From NCBI GenBank assembly GCA_918026815.1, contig CAKJVC010000010.1:2358501-2422500 (forward strand): a stretch of 64,000 bases of DNA, read 5' to 3'. Of the stretch, positions 46,061 through 58,242 are shown piece after piece. The notes below the pieces were generated by a model. It searched no databases and was not told where the DNA came from. It worked only from the letters and a program-made list of their open reading frames with translations. A program made the position numbers and the translations under genes. The number at the start of each line of letters is the position of its first letter. The stretch's first letter is position 1. Origin of the DNA: Chalara sp. BL73 (lineage: Eukaryota; Ascomycota; Leotiomycetes; Helotiales).

Positions 46061-47098
46061 ATATTTATAGCCAAACTACACCTTGTACGACTAGAAAACC
46101 TTTAAATATATTGTAATCTTGCTTTTTAAATTTGCTGTAAACAGCTACTTATCTTAAGCACCACGTAAATTGAAGCAATAGCTTGAGTGCCACTTGACAG
46201 TCAACGTTTAAGCCAGTACGACACAGCCAGACTATTTAGTTGGGCTATAAAGCAGTGCCAAAAAAAAGGGCTTACAAACATAAAAAAAGTTTGTACAAAC
46301 CTAGAAACAATAGAGTTATTTCTGCTTCCGGGTGGTGGTAACAACAGAGGCCGCCTACAACCGCTTTCAGGTTTATCGTTGCCGGTGAACCTTTTGGATC
46401 GTCCGGAAGTGGACTAGGTCGTGAGGTTTACCAGCTATACCGTCTCGCTTCCGCTTACCCACCCCCCACATACACCACGCATAGAGATAACGTAGTATTC
46501 TCCTTGCTATATTTCTTAGGTTCTTCAGAGTCGGTGACATAGATTCTGACTTTTTGACTATTAGCGGTCGTTTGCTTCCTGCCGGATACACCACCTTGTC
46601 GATAAATTCGCTTGACGAATCACTTTTGACTTTCCCTGGAATCCATCCGAATAATGAGATATTGAACATACCTGTAGTACCTGATGCTATCAAATTGTTA
46701 CTCTTTAAGTGAAAAGCCGAAAATTGTTCCGGTATTTCCTGTGGAAATTTCGAGCCCGCTCAGCTATCATGACAAAACCAAGCATACAGAATTTCGTGAT
46801 TCAATCTCTACAAGGAATCGCGACTAAACGGACAGGAACAGAATTGAGGAGTTACAATGAAACGCAGAAGCCTGTACGATACTTCGGAATTATCCGGCTA
46901 AGGTCTCATACTTCGAAGCATCATCGATGGATGGGCGAATTGAAGTTCACAAGATGTGTGTATGGGAAAGACCGAAGAAGGAGGTGGTGCAGCCCCAAGA
47001 AGAGATTGGCAAAATCTACCCTTACAACAATTGTGCTCTACACTTGATAAAATCAAGGTGAAGGGGTCTACAATCCGAATTTTAACAGACCAGACAAG
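46061..47098. other. Gene-free stretch
   Basis: Overlapping frames of 76-112 codons on both strands, without domains. Confidence 0.45.
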
Positions 47099-48496
47099 CT
47101 AGACCCCGTCCATGGCATCCAAGATGACGCATGGCTTATAGACCAAATCAAACCAAGAGCACTCCACTGCATCCCGCTCCCTCCAAACTCGCGTCAAAAA
47201 CGTTCTGGTTACTTTTTGGATCACTGGCGTGAACTGATCTACATATTTAGCCACATTCTGAAGTGTCTCCGTTCGTCCATCAGGCCCTCGAATCTCAACA
47301 GCAGCGATCAGAAATGGAAGTGTGACAAAACGAGTCAACCGTGACGTTACTCGCCGTGCAAGCTCAAGCTCCCTCATGATCTCTTTCGACCAGATGTCGG
47401 CCTGGTTATCTTGCTGACCAAATACATAACGGAGACGGTGGCTTAGTAGCAGCGCTGCCAGTCGATAAACCTTGGCTTGGGCGAGAAGGTGCACGATCTC
47501 CGCAGATGAAAATTTCTCGATGAAACCATCCGGCTGAGATGGTTGCCATCTATCCACCGCCGCCTGAACGCCGTCTAGGTGATGTTGAATGCGAGCCAGG
47601 CACCCTTCATCTGTGTTTACAGCAAGCGCGTGATTGATCTCGCAGAGATCATAATAGTATGGTAACAAAGGCAGGCAGAGCCCTAAGTGTCGGTCCACAC
47701 TTTCAGCTTTCTGCATGTGAATCCTGAGGGTTGGTTTCTGACGATGTACAAAACAAGTCATCGTCTCTAACAAGACAAGAAAGGTCACCAGAGGCTTGGT
47801 ATCGGGATCTAACACGGCCATCTCCAAGAACGGCTCTGCTTTGCTGAGGGAGGAGTGGCAAATATCAGAGAGACCCACGCCCACGGCGGAGTAGATAAAG
47901 AGGGCTAATGCAGTTCCCAACGTGAGACATATAGCAGCTTCCTGGGAATTGCCAACATGAAGTGAGCGTAGCGTGCTTATTGCCGATGATGCGCGACGGA
48001 GGTTTGTAACCGAATTGGCCTCCGTTCCTTGACCAAGGTAGAGTGATTTCAACGCACCGGCACATGCCAGGTAAGCATCCTTGAGTACCGGTAAAGCCGC
48101 TGGTAACGGGGCGGCAAATGATCGCTGTTCAGCTTTATTAAACCTGGGGCATACTACGCAGTATTCGAAAGTGTCCGGCTGTGCCAGGAAAAATATCAAC
48201 AGCCTTTCCTCATCCGGGCCAATATTCCACAGTTGTGCATCAATCTTGCATGGGTCATCTTGAACTTCTGCAGCGGAGGTTTGTTGACCTGGCGGGGTAT
48301 CGGCTGTTGCGTCCCTACGGGCTTGAACTTTTCGACCTGCTGGTCGAACTGGTCGAATGGTTAAGCACTTCTGGCCCAATCTATTGCACCTCTTGCAGTC
48401 TATAGCAGCGGGTATACGTACGCATCGCGCTTTGAGCTCGTAGCATCGATCACATGCATGCCCGAGTCGTTGGGGCTTGGCAGCAGAAGATGCCAT
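47099..48496 (-). CDS. Zn2Cys6 (Gal4-type) transcription factor, 465 aa
   Basis: From the Met at 48496 the protein opens MASSAAKPQRLGHACDRCYE. The binuclear zinc cluster follows: C15-x2-C18-x6-C25-x8-C34-x2-C37-x6-C44. The same frame is open 46 codons further upstream (to 48634), but the Met next to the cluster is the usual position. The rest is helical, as in the middle and activation regions of the family (for example SAVGVGLSDICHSSLSKAEP, and an aflatoxin-regulator-like LSLLLPYYYDL-type area). It has no intron. It is divergent from an amidase gene about 1 kb away and could regulate it, but that is inference. It acts in the nucleus. Confidence 0.88.
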   Translation of the reverse strand: MASSAAKPQRLGHACDRCYELKARCVRIPAAIDCKRCNRLGQKCLTIRPVRPAGRKVQARRDATADTPPGQQTSAAEVQDDPCKIDAQLWNIGPDEERLLIFFLAQPDTFEYCVVCPRFNKAEQRSFAAPLPAALPVLKDAYLACAGALKSLYLGQGTEANSVTNLRRASSAISTLRSLHVGNSQEAAICLTLGTALALFIYSAVGVGLSDICHSSLSKAEPFLEMAVLDPDTKPLVTFLVLLETMTCFVHRQKPTLRIHMQKAESVDRHLGLCLPLLPYYYDLCEINHALAVNTDEGCLARIQHHLDGVQAAVDRWQPSQPDGFIEKFSSAEIVHLLAQAKVYRLAALLLSHRLRYVFGQQDNQADIWSKEIMRELELARRVTSRLTRFVTLPFLIAAVEIRGPDGRTETLQNVAKYVDQFTPVIQKVTRTFLTRVWRERDAVECSWFDLVYKPCVILDAMDGV

Positions 48497-49486
48497 TAAA
48501 AAACTGATCAAGTAGATCCTTTCTGGTGGGTACGGAAGGTTATCAAGCTGGGCAGATAGATCCGAAATCAACCAAACAAGGCTGATGCTTCTAATGACCC
48601 TACCCGCAAGGTTGACTCGTGGTGTTGCAGTCACGAGATCCGTCTATGTCTTGACGGAACGATGAACGGAGGAGTGGCGTTTGTATGAAAAGATAGCATT
48701 TCAAATCCACAATAGAATTGGCTGTGGAAGCTTCGCATGTACTGAGATGAGTATGCTGCAGCGGCAAAAGTGAAGAGGTTGAATTTGAGTTTTCGTAAAA
48801 CGGAATGATGGACGGAGGTTTGACCGGAGAATTGTCAGATAAAGCTTATCCATCGCTTGCCACATATAATTACGAGGCATGGATGCCTCAAATTCCAGGC
48901 AATAGAATCAGTACAGCCTATGGCAATGGCTGTGCTAGAGGCTCATTCTATGATAATCATTTCTAATTAAAAAGGGTTTCTGAAGAACTTTTGCGGGATA
49001 CCGACAGAGTCTCTTGGTTATCTGCAGGGGTCTGGTAAGGAAAGCTGCTCCAGTGGTCGATACAGAGACTTGCGAGTTACCTGCCCCACTGGACTTATTG
49101 TCAAAACAAATAAAAAGGGTGAGTAGTGCTTCGACAAATAGTTTGTATCACTGCAAATAGATTGAGATTCATATTAGCTCATAAGTAAAATAATATCTAT
49201 ACTTCAATGTTCGCGGTTGAATGCAGGTTCTGGGTGCGGTAGAGCGCTGAGGCCTAAAGGTGGGTCTCTAGAGGTATTCGTTTCGGGGATAGCTTCAGGG
49301 GTGAGTGTTATGGGTAGTGCATTGCGTGTAAGAGTGGCGTTGTCCCATTCATCCAAGTATAAAGACCTCCCAACATAGCTTACAGAATCTCATCTAAGGA
49401 ATTCTTTTTCATTTCAACAGCCGTGGTTCTACTTTTCAGAGTTATTACTTTAGGAACTTTCAAGTCCCCTCTCAATTCAATTCAAG
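48497..49486. promoter_or_regulatory. Divergent intergenic region, transcription factor / amidase
   Basis: About 990 bp with no gene. A TATA-like GTATAAAG lies near 49358, about 130 bp before the amidase ATG. Confidence 0.45.
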
Positions 49487-51315
49487 ATGTCAGAGTCTAA
49501 GAAAGATTATCGAAGCATTGCTGCAGAGAAAAAGCTACAACAGAGCGGCAAGATCCCAAAGGAGTGGTTGCTTTCATTGAAGGAATATGAGAGCTCCTTC
49601 AACTTCATCGATGTACCGACTACTTGTGGAATCTTGAACGATGTCGAGTGCAAAGTCACCTCGGAGTATGACGCGACAGCTCTTCTAGAGAAGCTCAAGG
49701 CTGGAGATTTGTCTGCTGAGCAGGTTACGGTCGCCTTTTGCAAAAGAGCAGCCATTGCTCATCAACTGGTTTGTGAACTCAAGCCCCGCCTCATTCGTAT
49801 CATGAATAAGCAACAAAAAACTGACTTCTGTAACAGTGTAATTGCTTGACCGAGATTTTCTTCGACGAAGCGATCGAGAGAGCTCGGCAATTAGACCAGG
49901 AACGGAAATCTGGCAAGACACTTCGCCCTTTCCATGGGTTGCCAATCTCTCTCAAGGACAGCTTCCAAGTCAAAGGGTATGACACATCGACAGGACTGGG
50001 GTGCTTCGTCAATGAGCCAGCAGAAGAAAATAGTTCGCTTGCGGCCTTGCTACTTGACCTAGGCGCTATCCTTTACTGTAAGACCAATCTACCTCAAAGC
50101 ATCATGACTGGTGACAGCGACAACAACGTTTTTGGGAGGACTTTGAATCCTCACAACACTTTCTTGACTGCTGGTGGAAGCACCGGTGGTGAAGGTGCTC
50201 TTATTGCACTTCGGGGAAGTGTACTCGGGGTTGGTACTGATATAGGAGGAAGCATTCGTATTCCCGCACTGTGTAATGGGATCTATGGTTTCAGACCCAG
50301 CGTAGGGCTGGTGCCTCATGACGGTGTTCGAGATCTTTCCGTGCCAGGAACAGACGGAGTGCGTTCGTCGGCAGGGCCGCTGGCGACTTCGCTTCGAGAT
50401 TGTTCCCTCTTCTTGAAAACGATCATGCAAACAGAGACATGGCGCTATGATAGCACTGTAATCTCTGTGCCATGGACAAATCTACCAACCAAGAAAAAGC
50501 TCAGAATTGGTCTTGTCCGGGATGATGGAATTTATACCCCAACACCTCCCGTTCGGCGTTGTCTCGAAACGGCGGCTGATCTTCTTCGGAAAAGTGGCGA
50601 TGTCGAAGTCATCCCCCTTACCCTACCTAATACAGTAGGAGTTTACACGGATCTTATTCAGTACTGGACGCTACTGGGAAGTGAAGTGAGTCCAAAAGCA
50701 CCACTTCATGTCTTCCAATGCTGACGTGTAGCGTTTTCAAGCACTTTCTAGAATTATTTGCACGAACCGAAGAACCAGTAATTCCATCTCTCGCAGTGAC
50801 TCCCTTGCTCACGTTCAAGGGAACAGATCTTCGTGGTTTCTTTGACCTCAACGTCCGCCGAGCCGCAGCAGCGAAGTCCTATCTCAAACTTTTCCTTAAC
50901 AACAACATCGATGCGATCCTTATGCCCGTAGCACCTCATACGGCTGTTCCTTTCAATAGTTGGAGTGGTGCATCCTATACCGGTTTGTGGAATGTCCTCG
51001 ACTTCCCCGCCGTTGTATTGCCCGTGGGTAAAGTGCAAGATTCTGATTTATCGGATGATATAAGCAATGCGACATATGGCCCACAAGATACTAAGGTTTA
51101 TAGTTTGTGTATGATTCTGCTCTTATCCCTCCACTCCTGTTTCCCTGAGGTATCGGCAGCTGATATTATGCACTTCCTTAGACACTGGACCTGAGCTTTA
51201 CAAAGATGCACCAATTGCGATTCAGCTCGTCGGATACCGCCATAAAGATGAAGCTTTGACAAACGCTGCAACGATCGTGGGCGGCATAATCAATGGTGGA
51301 AAGGCAAAAAGTTAA
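49487..51315 (+). CDS. Amidase-signature hydrolase, 541 aa
   Basis: Four exons: 49487-49768, 49837-50685, 50742-51102 and 51182-51315. The introns are 68, 56 and 79 bp and all phases fit. The amidase-signature Ser-cisSer-Lys triad is visible: Lys134 in LPISLKDSF, Ser209 in GGSTGGEGA and Ser233 in GTDIGGSIRIPA. The C-terminal part holds PVAPHTAVPF, a NVLDFPAVVLPVG segment and, across the last splice, DTKVYNTGPELYKDAPIAIQ. The enzyme hydrolyses amide bonds in the cytosol; the substrate is unknown (acetamidase-like and general amidase are both possible). It is intact, and its sequence looks like a typical fungal fast-evolving amidase next to its own Zn2Cys6 gene. Confidence 0.92.
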
Positions 51316-52013
51316 GAAGATTCCTAGAATTTGAACCAGCTAGACTTTGGTGATTACGAAATTTATCAGGAAGAAAGAGCTGGACGAGGCGCAAATAAAC
51401 CATCTTTTTCAATTGGGTCTGGACAGTTGAAGAATCGACGTTCATTCTTTCCTGTCGTGCAATGCTGGGTGATAATATTAATTGCCCCTCTTTCCTCGTC
51501 GTCTCGTGGCAGAATATCGGAACTTAATTCTTTCCCCACCTATGATCGCCGAACTACCAGGAATCTCCGGAAAGGCTTAGATAAACTTTTATAAGAGCAC
51601 AATAGATAAACGTCCGCCTCCACCAGCTGAGGAGAGCATAGTTCGCGCAAGTCTCCATTCTAGGCTGCATCTTTGTCAAAGCCAATAATTTAGGATAACT
51701 TAGAGTTGCAATTTACCCATACACAACTTGCTCCAGAAGCTTGCAACTTTGCCCAAAGCTAAGAAGAATCTTAAAGAAAGTGTCGCCAGCTTTTAAAGGG
51801 TCAATGGTAGCAGGGGAGGGGGAAATTAGTGTCTCAGCCTCAAATTGGTATTCGGGGCGTGGTATCTGGAGACCCCGGATTTGGCCCCATTTTATTTTAA
51901 GCGGGCAGAATCTCACCACTTGGTATTTGGACCCAGACACCACCCATGTTCAGAGATAAAAGCCAAGCAGGTTACGAGTTTCCAACATCGCTCGCTTTCG
52001 AGTTACCATAACC
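51316..52013. other. Gene-free stretch
   Basis: Between the amidase and the GFA gene; short frames only. It holds the GFA promoter. Confidence 0.5.
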
Positions 52014-53153
52014 ATGGACCCTCAATCAAACAACATCGTAATCACCGCAGAATGCCTCTGCAAAGCATACACCTTCACTTGTGAAATAGCTAGGTCCAAG
52101 CTCCCACTGGAAAGCAATATTTGTCACTGTGACTCCTGTCGCCACTCTACCGGCGCACTGCACGTTGCTGAAACAACGTGGCCGCAGCCGCGTGAAGATG
52201 TAAATATTAGCGGACTCGCAAAATATCAATTTTCTACAAATATCACGTATCGATTCTGCGGGACATGCTCGACCCCGCTGTTTTACGAGTCGCAAAGGCA
52301 CCCGAGCAAGCTAGGCGTTTTTACCGGGTCGCTGAAAAACATCGACGTTGATCTTATTAAATTTGTCAAGCAGATTTTTGTTGAGGACACGATTGACGGC
52401 GGTGCTTCGGCCTGGTTTAGAAAGCCAAATACCGATGGCAAGGAGATCCCGCGGTACCGCGAGTTTACTGGGGAAATGTCATGGGACTGGCCACAGGCAT
52501 CCGGCTCAACAGGAGCGGAAACTATGCAAAAACAAGAATCTATCCCTATCTGGTGTCACTGCAAAGGCATCAAACTAACTCTTCATCGTGGAAACTATGC
52601 CAGCCAGAAAAGAGAAGAGCTACCATCGTTCATCGATCCCAGGACCAACAAGCCGGTCGCTCAGTTTGATGTATGTGATTCTTGCCGCCTCCAGTTTGGA
52701 CACGATATTATTCACTGGACGTTTGTCGAGCTGACCAACATCACTCAAACGGATGGTGGTGCATTTCCTAATACGATTGCAGAACTCAAAGCAGCTGTAG
52801 ATGCCGGCGATCCCGCAGTCGGAACACTAGCCTGCTATGAGTCGTCACCACCACATATTTATCGGTATTTCTGCAAAAGCTGTTCAGCCTGTATTTTCTA
52901 CACCTGGGATCATCGGCCGCATATGGTGGATCTGCCGGTTGGCTTGCTGGGAGCACCAGACGGAGCCAGGGCCGAGGGATTCTTGTCCTGGAGGTTTGGG
53001 GAAACGCCATCCTGGGTGGATGATACTAAGGGAGGATGGCGTGAAGGGCTTGTGCAGAGAGTGGTAGCCAATGCGGAGGAGTTTCGGATTGCGCGGGACT
53101 ATCCCAAGAGTTGGAAGAGGCTTCAGGAGGAGGCTCAAACAAAATCATCTTAA
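52014..53153 (+). CDS. Protein with two GFA (CENP-V/glutathione-formaldehyde-activating) domains, 379 aa
   Basis: A single exon. The first domain has the zinc-ligand order CLCKAYTF, NICHCDSCRHSTGA, RFCGTCSTPLFYES. The second has IWCHCKGIKLTL, VCDSCRLQFGHDI, YFCKSCSACIFYTWD. The linker is about 30 aa and rich in Glu/Ser. GFA proteins bind zinc. The namesake enzyme makes S-hydroxymethylglutathione from formaldehyde, but most fungal members have unknown substrates. Tandem GFA domains are common in ascomycetes. The ATG at 52014 lies right before the first domain. Confidence 0.92.
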   Translation: MDPQSNNIVITAECLCKAYTFTCEIARSKLPLESNICHCDSCRHSTGALHVAETTWPQPREDVNISGLAKYQFSTNITYRFCGTCSTPLFYESQRHPSKLGVFTGSLKNIDVDLIKFVKQIFVEDTIDGGASAWFRKPNTDGKEIPRYREFTGEMSWDWPQASGSTGAETMQKQESIPIWCHCKGIKLTLHRGNYASQKREELPSFIDPRTNKPVAQFDVCDSCRLQFGHDIIHWTFVELTNITQTDGGAFPNTIAELKAAVDAGDPAVGTLACYESSPPHIYRYFCKSCSACIFYTWDHRPHMVDLPVGLLGAPDGARAEGFLSWRFGETPSWVDDTKGGWREGLVQRVVANAEEFRIARDYPKSWKRLQEEAQTKSS

Positions 53154-54633
53154 CTAGTTATCTATAGGTTGACAGCATCGGACAATAAACGCTTTGAATT
53201 CCAAATTGTCTTTTTGATCACCGAACATGCTGAATATTCATAACTTTTAAACCTAACATGCTGTCTATTTTAGGATTCTAGCCAATCCTCGCAAAACTAG
53301 GAATTTGGCTTTTTGTTTTCGGACATCTCGTAAAGTTTGACCTTTGACAGAGTAGGTACTAGTACTCTACCCCACCTTATTAATCCGACAACTCTATTCT
53401 CGCTCTTGTCCTTTAACCCAAGCATACTTACATCTACTTCATGCTTAGGGATTAGGAATAAGATATAACAGAAATTACAGAGAAAAAGATCAACTTCTTG
53501 CTTAGCAATGCCACTGTCGGAACGCCCGGGCCGTAGTAGTTGCTTAAGTCGGTTACCCACGGGGCACGTAGCACCGCGATCTCTGCGCAGTGCTAGTATG
53601 CTCGTTGTAGGTGGTTGACTTGTTCTTGTATTCTAGTTCTAGGCTATTGCTACCTACAGGAGTTATAATACATCCATATGGTCCGAGCGTCGCCAGGTGT
53701 GCTATTCACTCGACCCACGCGACCCTGCCTGTACTCGTACCAACAATAACTTTTTGAGGGAGGTTAGGGTTGGGATTCTAAGACATGGCATTTACGATCT
53801 TAGAATTACATGACTGCAATCTTGGTGGGACAAATCAGATTTTGAATTAACTAGTGACGCTGTAGGCGGAACGTAGATTGTCGCCGGGTCGTTTCTGGGT
53901 GTCGAATCAGGAACTATAGTTTGCCACTTACTCTCCTTACGCGGCTCCTAAGAGCTGATTCATCCTCATTCGTAATGACTTACGCACCCCTCTTGCATAT
54001 AATAAGAGCTTGCTTCCTGTATGTGGAAAACTCCAGAGATCAATCAATCGTTCATTGCATACTTTGTGAACTCCCCGAATCGATACTGGGGGTCCCAGCC
54101 CTACTAAATGTGCGATTATACTCAGTCTTCTTATTGACCATACAAGAAGTGCGGATAAGATTCAATGTATATAAAGTCCATCAATCAAGTTTAAAAGTTT
54201 CCTTGCTCAAATCTCTCATTCATCTCTCACATGAGTTTATCAACTGATCCTCTAATGCATGATACAAAATGAATAAAAACAGAGAATCGACTGCAACGCT
54301 GTGGGTGATAAGGATAGATTTGTTGATGTTGTACACGATAGAGTTCCAAGTACAAATACTACTGCAGAATATGGCAATGATTCTCATGATATAATCGTGC
54401 GTTAAATCGAGTTGTGCAGCCACGAACTGATACTTCTAGGGTGGTTCGAGGGATAATTCAGATTCGGCGGTTAGAGCAATTGGTCCTGGGTGCTTAGGAG
54501 CCATTTCCTTTTATTAAACAAACCCTAATTAACGCGTAGGTCTACAATTTCTGCTGACTCTCTTATCTACAAATTTGTGAAGACATCCCTACCATAGATA
54601 CAAGCCAGGAAGTAAGTAGTCAACAGCCGGATA
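53154..54633. other. Gene-free stretch
   Basis: Frames at 53297-53560 (minus) and 53921-54247 (plus) have no recognisable domain. The former has a retroelement-debris look, but this is not supported by any motif. Confidence 0.45.
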
Positions 54634-54671
54634 TTTTGAATCGAGCGCAAATATAATCACAGTTACGTGAC

Positions 54672-54902
54672 CTTCAGAAAGTATAAGGTAAATCAATGAA
54701 TTGCTGAAGGTTGTAAGACCCATGAATCAAGAGAACGAATCTATCTACTTATAGAGATGTGATATCACATGTAAGTATCACATACGTAAGGCATACGTCG
54801 GTCAATTCATCATCAAAGCTAGAATACGTATGCGCATACGCATATGTATCTAGAACTTCCCAAATGGGCTAGGTACGATCCGTAGACCTAGCCTGTTCAA
54901 CA
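54672..54902 (-). mobile_element. LTR-like repeat, TGTTxAACAGGC family
   Basis: On the minus strand it starts TGTTGAACAGGCTAGGTCTA. It shares with 33165-33403 the words CTACTTATAGAG, GTATCACATACG, CATACGTC and TTCATCATC. Its left boundary is uncertain: a GGATA pair at 54629-54633 and 54903-54907 could be a target duplication, but the inner end would then lack CA. Confidence 0.6.
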
Positions 54903-55465
54903 GGATACATTTAAACGGCGGAGTTGATTAACTTTGTCCTACAGAATGCTTGCTGTCTAACGATGGGATGAGTTTCAATTTCAGCATGGAATAGGATCTC
55001 AGACTGAATACTCCTAGTGTAGGACGAGAAAAAAAAGGCTAAGTGAGCAGACACATGCGTAACGAAAATATAGAGGCTAACATGTATGTAAAAGCATGCA
55101 ACATAGTTTGTTTTTAGCAACCTTGAAATGGGAGCTTCATCTTGCTCCTTGAGAAACACATACGTCATGTCCTAGACACCGCAACCGGAACAGAAATCTG
55201 GACAACAGGGTTCGGTGGGTTTGGTCAGCTGCTTGTAAGCATTGTTGATTAAACGGGATCACCAGCCCAAAAACACCCTACTGCCAGTGTCATTGGAATT
55301 GACCTAAGTCCGATTTAGAACGAGTAGTATATCATTCTCAAATTTTAACATGGTGTCTGATTGTTAACCATCTGCAGCATTCCACCAAATTGCAAATTTG
55401 AAATCGAGGATTTAGAAGATAAATGGACATACTCACAAACTCTCGATTACATCCACGGCCGCCAG
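54903..55465. other. Gene-free stretch
   Basis: No convincing gene. Confidence 0.4.
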
Positions 55466-55529
55466 CTATTTGCTTGCTCCGGGAAAAAGGAAGACATGCA
55501 TTGCTGTTATGGAAATGCTCCGAAGCATG

Positions 55530-56163
55530 GGCAGAACCTGTAATATCCGTATCCTGCTTATCATGCAACAGTAGAAGTCTCCATCCCACGATATCGGACA
55601 TGATTCTGCTTTAGTCGAACGGATGGTATGTTGAGCTGTTGGAATATTTGCAGCTTGATGATCCGAAAATGTTAGCCCGTAGTGAAGCAAATCTGTCATT
55701 GAAGGGATCTCAAACGGGAGACCGATGTCTCCAAAGTTAGTGCTTATTGAAGTAATCATCGGAGCATTACCTAAACTCCTCTCTTGCACGATTTTCCAGA
55801 GAGAGTTCTTGTATTTCAGGAAAATGCACTCATCGTTGGCAAAACGATAGAGTGCTTGGAGGTTCAACAAACTGGATTCATGGCGTTTGACAACCTTCCC
55901 GAGCTCCCTTATGTACTCTGAGCGACGCCCCCTAAAGACTGCTAGTGGAGCGACTGAGTTTTCGATAATGATAAACTCCCGATAAGCTCTCTGTCTGAAC
56001 TGAAAACATGATGACTTCTACTGTACTTCTGCACGTACTCCCACCCAACTTTCCAAATCGCAGCCGTCAGATTCACAAAGTGTAGTTCTACAAAGATCAG
56101 CATGCGGTATGATTTGGGGTTAGGTAGAACTGATTTTGAGATGGCAGTCACCTTCCCAATCAC
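55530..56163 (-). pseudogene. Unrecognised gene fragment
   Basis: One minus-strand frame from about 55990 down to 55530 reads smoothly through AYREFIIIENSVAPLAVF, EYIRELGKVVKRHESS, LLNLQALYRFANDECIFLKY and STNFGDIGLPFEIPSMTDLL. Before it, in another frame, is FVELHFVNLTAAIWKVGWEY (56.05-56.1 kb). The pieces look like one protein, but I found no splice that joins them in frame. No domain was recognised. Confidence 0.4.
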
Positions 56164-56676
56164 GAATCCATCATTGACGAGCTATTGGCGATCTGCGCCT
56201 GTTGATGAAGAATTAATGACCAAGTCAGTTGATGCTTTAAACAACTGCTCTCAGAAGCCCGAAGATGCGGGCGACATCAATAATAGCTTCAAAGAGAGGG
56301 AGCCGTTACCCCGGTTTACAGTAGAGTTCGAAATTGGCTTCACTTCGGAACACTGATTGATTTTTTTTTTGACCCATATTTTATGCGAACTAACTCTCTA
56401 TGGCTAGACTCATTCGCTTATCTCCCAGTCGCACTTGAAGTAAGCACTTCCTGCCTCAGGATTTTTAGCTTCCCCTCGTCGTCAGCCTTATTTCTGCTGC
56501 ATATCGTGAAAGCGCTGATATTGTGTCTGAGGGTTAAATTTGGTTTTATAGAACATACTAGCAATCTAGCTCTGAATTGCATCCTCCACAGTTGTCTTTT
56601 CCCCAGATGCAATACCAATTCTGCAGTGACTCAGCTTCTATCATCAGCCGTCATTTGAGCGGCGAGGGAGGGCGTC
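56164..56676. other. Upstream region of the HET gene
   Basis: Contains a T10 run (about 56360) and no supported gene. Confidence 0.4.
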
Positions 56677-58242
56677 ATGTGGCTTATCAATACATCGACT
56701 ACCAAGCTGGAGCCTAAGCCATTCTACGAGCCAGTTATTCCTCCATATGCTATATTATCTCACACGTGGGGTGACGATGAGGTTGATTTCGAGGACTTCA
56801 AGGAGGAGAAAACCGCAAAACTCAAAGACGGCTGGTCCAAGATAAAGAACATATGTGAAAAGGCGCTCAGCGATGGACTGCAATATGCCTGGGTTGATAC
56901 CTGTTGCATCGACAAGTCAAGCAGCGCCGAGCTTAGCGAATCGATCAATTCCATGTTCTTCTGGTACCGCCAGGCGGCAAAGTGTTATGTCTTCCTGTCC
57001 GACTTCAAACATGGAAGTACACCAGAGGATCAGTTTCCAAGATGCAGATGGTTCACACGTGGATGGACCCTTCAAGAGCTCCTAGCACCGCCGATCGTCC
57101 TTTTCTATGATCGGGTCTGGGAGGAGATCGGCAGTAAGACTCACCTTTGCCATATCATATCGGGAATTACGTCAATACCAAAGGAAGCCATATTGGGCGA
57201 TACTCCACTGGCCTACTACTCAATTTCGCAGAAAATGTCATGGGCGGCCTCGCGTGTCACAAGTCGCATCGAAGATACGGCCTATTGTCTTCTGGGTATA
57301 TTCGACGTCTATATGCCCTTGCTCTATGGCGAAAGACATCGCGCATTTTTCAGATTGCAGGAAGAGATTTCGAAGAACACGCTCGACATGACGCTACTCG
57401 CTTGGGAGCCCATACCAGAAGATTTTGAGGACGGTTTCTGTAGTTTTATCGCTCGATCTCCGGCATCGTTCAAAAGCGGTGGAAATATTCGGAGATTTGG
57501 ACGTGAAACCCGCGCCTGCTCTATGAATGCACGAGGTCTGCAGTTCAACGACAAGCCCCCAGCTAGGCTCGTCCCGAGCAGGCCCGACTATTACACTGAT
57601 ATCGGCAAAATAGGGAAGAGGCCGAATCAGTTTAGTGTGTCCATAGCCGTGACAATGATAGGGCCTAGCCTTTATGTCCGGAATGGGCAAGCCCGTCTAC
57701 GGATTCAAGCTAATGACTTTGACGAGAGAAGGCCGTACTACTTTCAACCTTTGTCCTATCCAATTTACTTCGCAACAATGCCGCAACATGCTTCAATAAG
57801 TATCAAAGACAGTCTGCACTTTCAGGTAGATCCTAAGTTGAAAATATTCGACGGCTCTCCGCGCAAGTTGTGGAACGAAGCCGACAGTCTGTTCTACTAT
57901 TCCCGTGACAGCAATTTGCGGGTTCTTGATATGAGGGGCGCATTTGGATCGATTTCGATGCAGCTGGTACTTTTGGTATTTTTCAGAAACGGTGAACCGC
58001 GTTGTCTTATATTTGATCGGAGGGAATATCCAGAATATGCAGCTAAACTCTTGGAACATACCTGGTCTGAACATAATGAGGGATTGGTTCCCGAATCTCC
58101 CGAGCTCTCGAAACTCGATAGTCATACGAGCATCAGTCAAGAAGGGAAGAACATCACTATAAGTGCATCCATTAACCATGGTGTGGTTGACAGCATTTCA
58201 AATAAAAGGATATGGAGTGTTACAGTAGTATCAGACGACTGA
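56677..58242 (+). CDS. HET-domain protein, 521 aa
   Basis: A single exon. Motifs in order: YAILSHTWGDDEVDF (24-38), WVDTCCIDKSSSAELSESIN (about 72-91), MFFWYRQAAKCYVFLSD, RCRWFTRGWTLQELLAP (about 127-143), KMSWAASR, EDTAYCLLGIFDVYMPLLYG and FFRLQEEI. This is the N-terminal HET type of HET-E/NLR-like genes, but here it is followed by about 270 residues without an NTPase, so it is a stand-alone HET protein. GERHRAFFRLQEEI departs from the usual GEGxxAFxRLQEEI at two residues. Its expected role is non-self-triggered cell death. Compare the HET domain of the receptor at 36181, which shares WVDTCCIDKS and WFTRGWTLQEL. Confidence 0.92.
   Translation: MWLINTSTTKLEPKPFYEPVIPPYAILSHTWGDDEVDFEDFKEEKTAKLKDGWSKIKNICEKALSDGLQYAWVDTCCIDKSSSAELSESINSMFFWYRQAAKCYVFLSDFKHGSTPEDQFPRCRWFTRGWTLQELLAPPIVLFYDRVWEEIGSKTHLCHIISGITSIPKEAILGDTPLAYYSISQKMSWAASRVTSRIEDTAYCLLGIFDVYMPLLYGERHRAFFRLQEEISKNTLDMTLLAWEPIPEDFEDGFCSFIARSPASFKSGGNIRRFGRETRACSMNARGLQFNDKPPARLVPSRPDYYTDIGKIGKRPNQFSVSIAVTMIGPSLYVRNGQARLRIQANDFDERRPYYFQPLSYPIYFATMPQHASISIKDSLHFQVDPKLKIFDGSPRKLWNEADSLFYYSRDSNLRVLDMRGAFGSISMQLVLLVFFRNGEPRCLIFDRREYPEYAAKLLEHTWSEHNEGLVPESPELSKLDSHTSISQEGKNITISASINHGVVDSISNKRIWSVTVVSDD

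Noticed and set aside
48496..48634. 46 extra N-terminal codons of the Zn2Cys6 protein
   Set aside because: Hydrophobic and unlike family members; the Met at 48496 sits at the usual distance from the zinc cluster.
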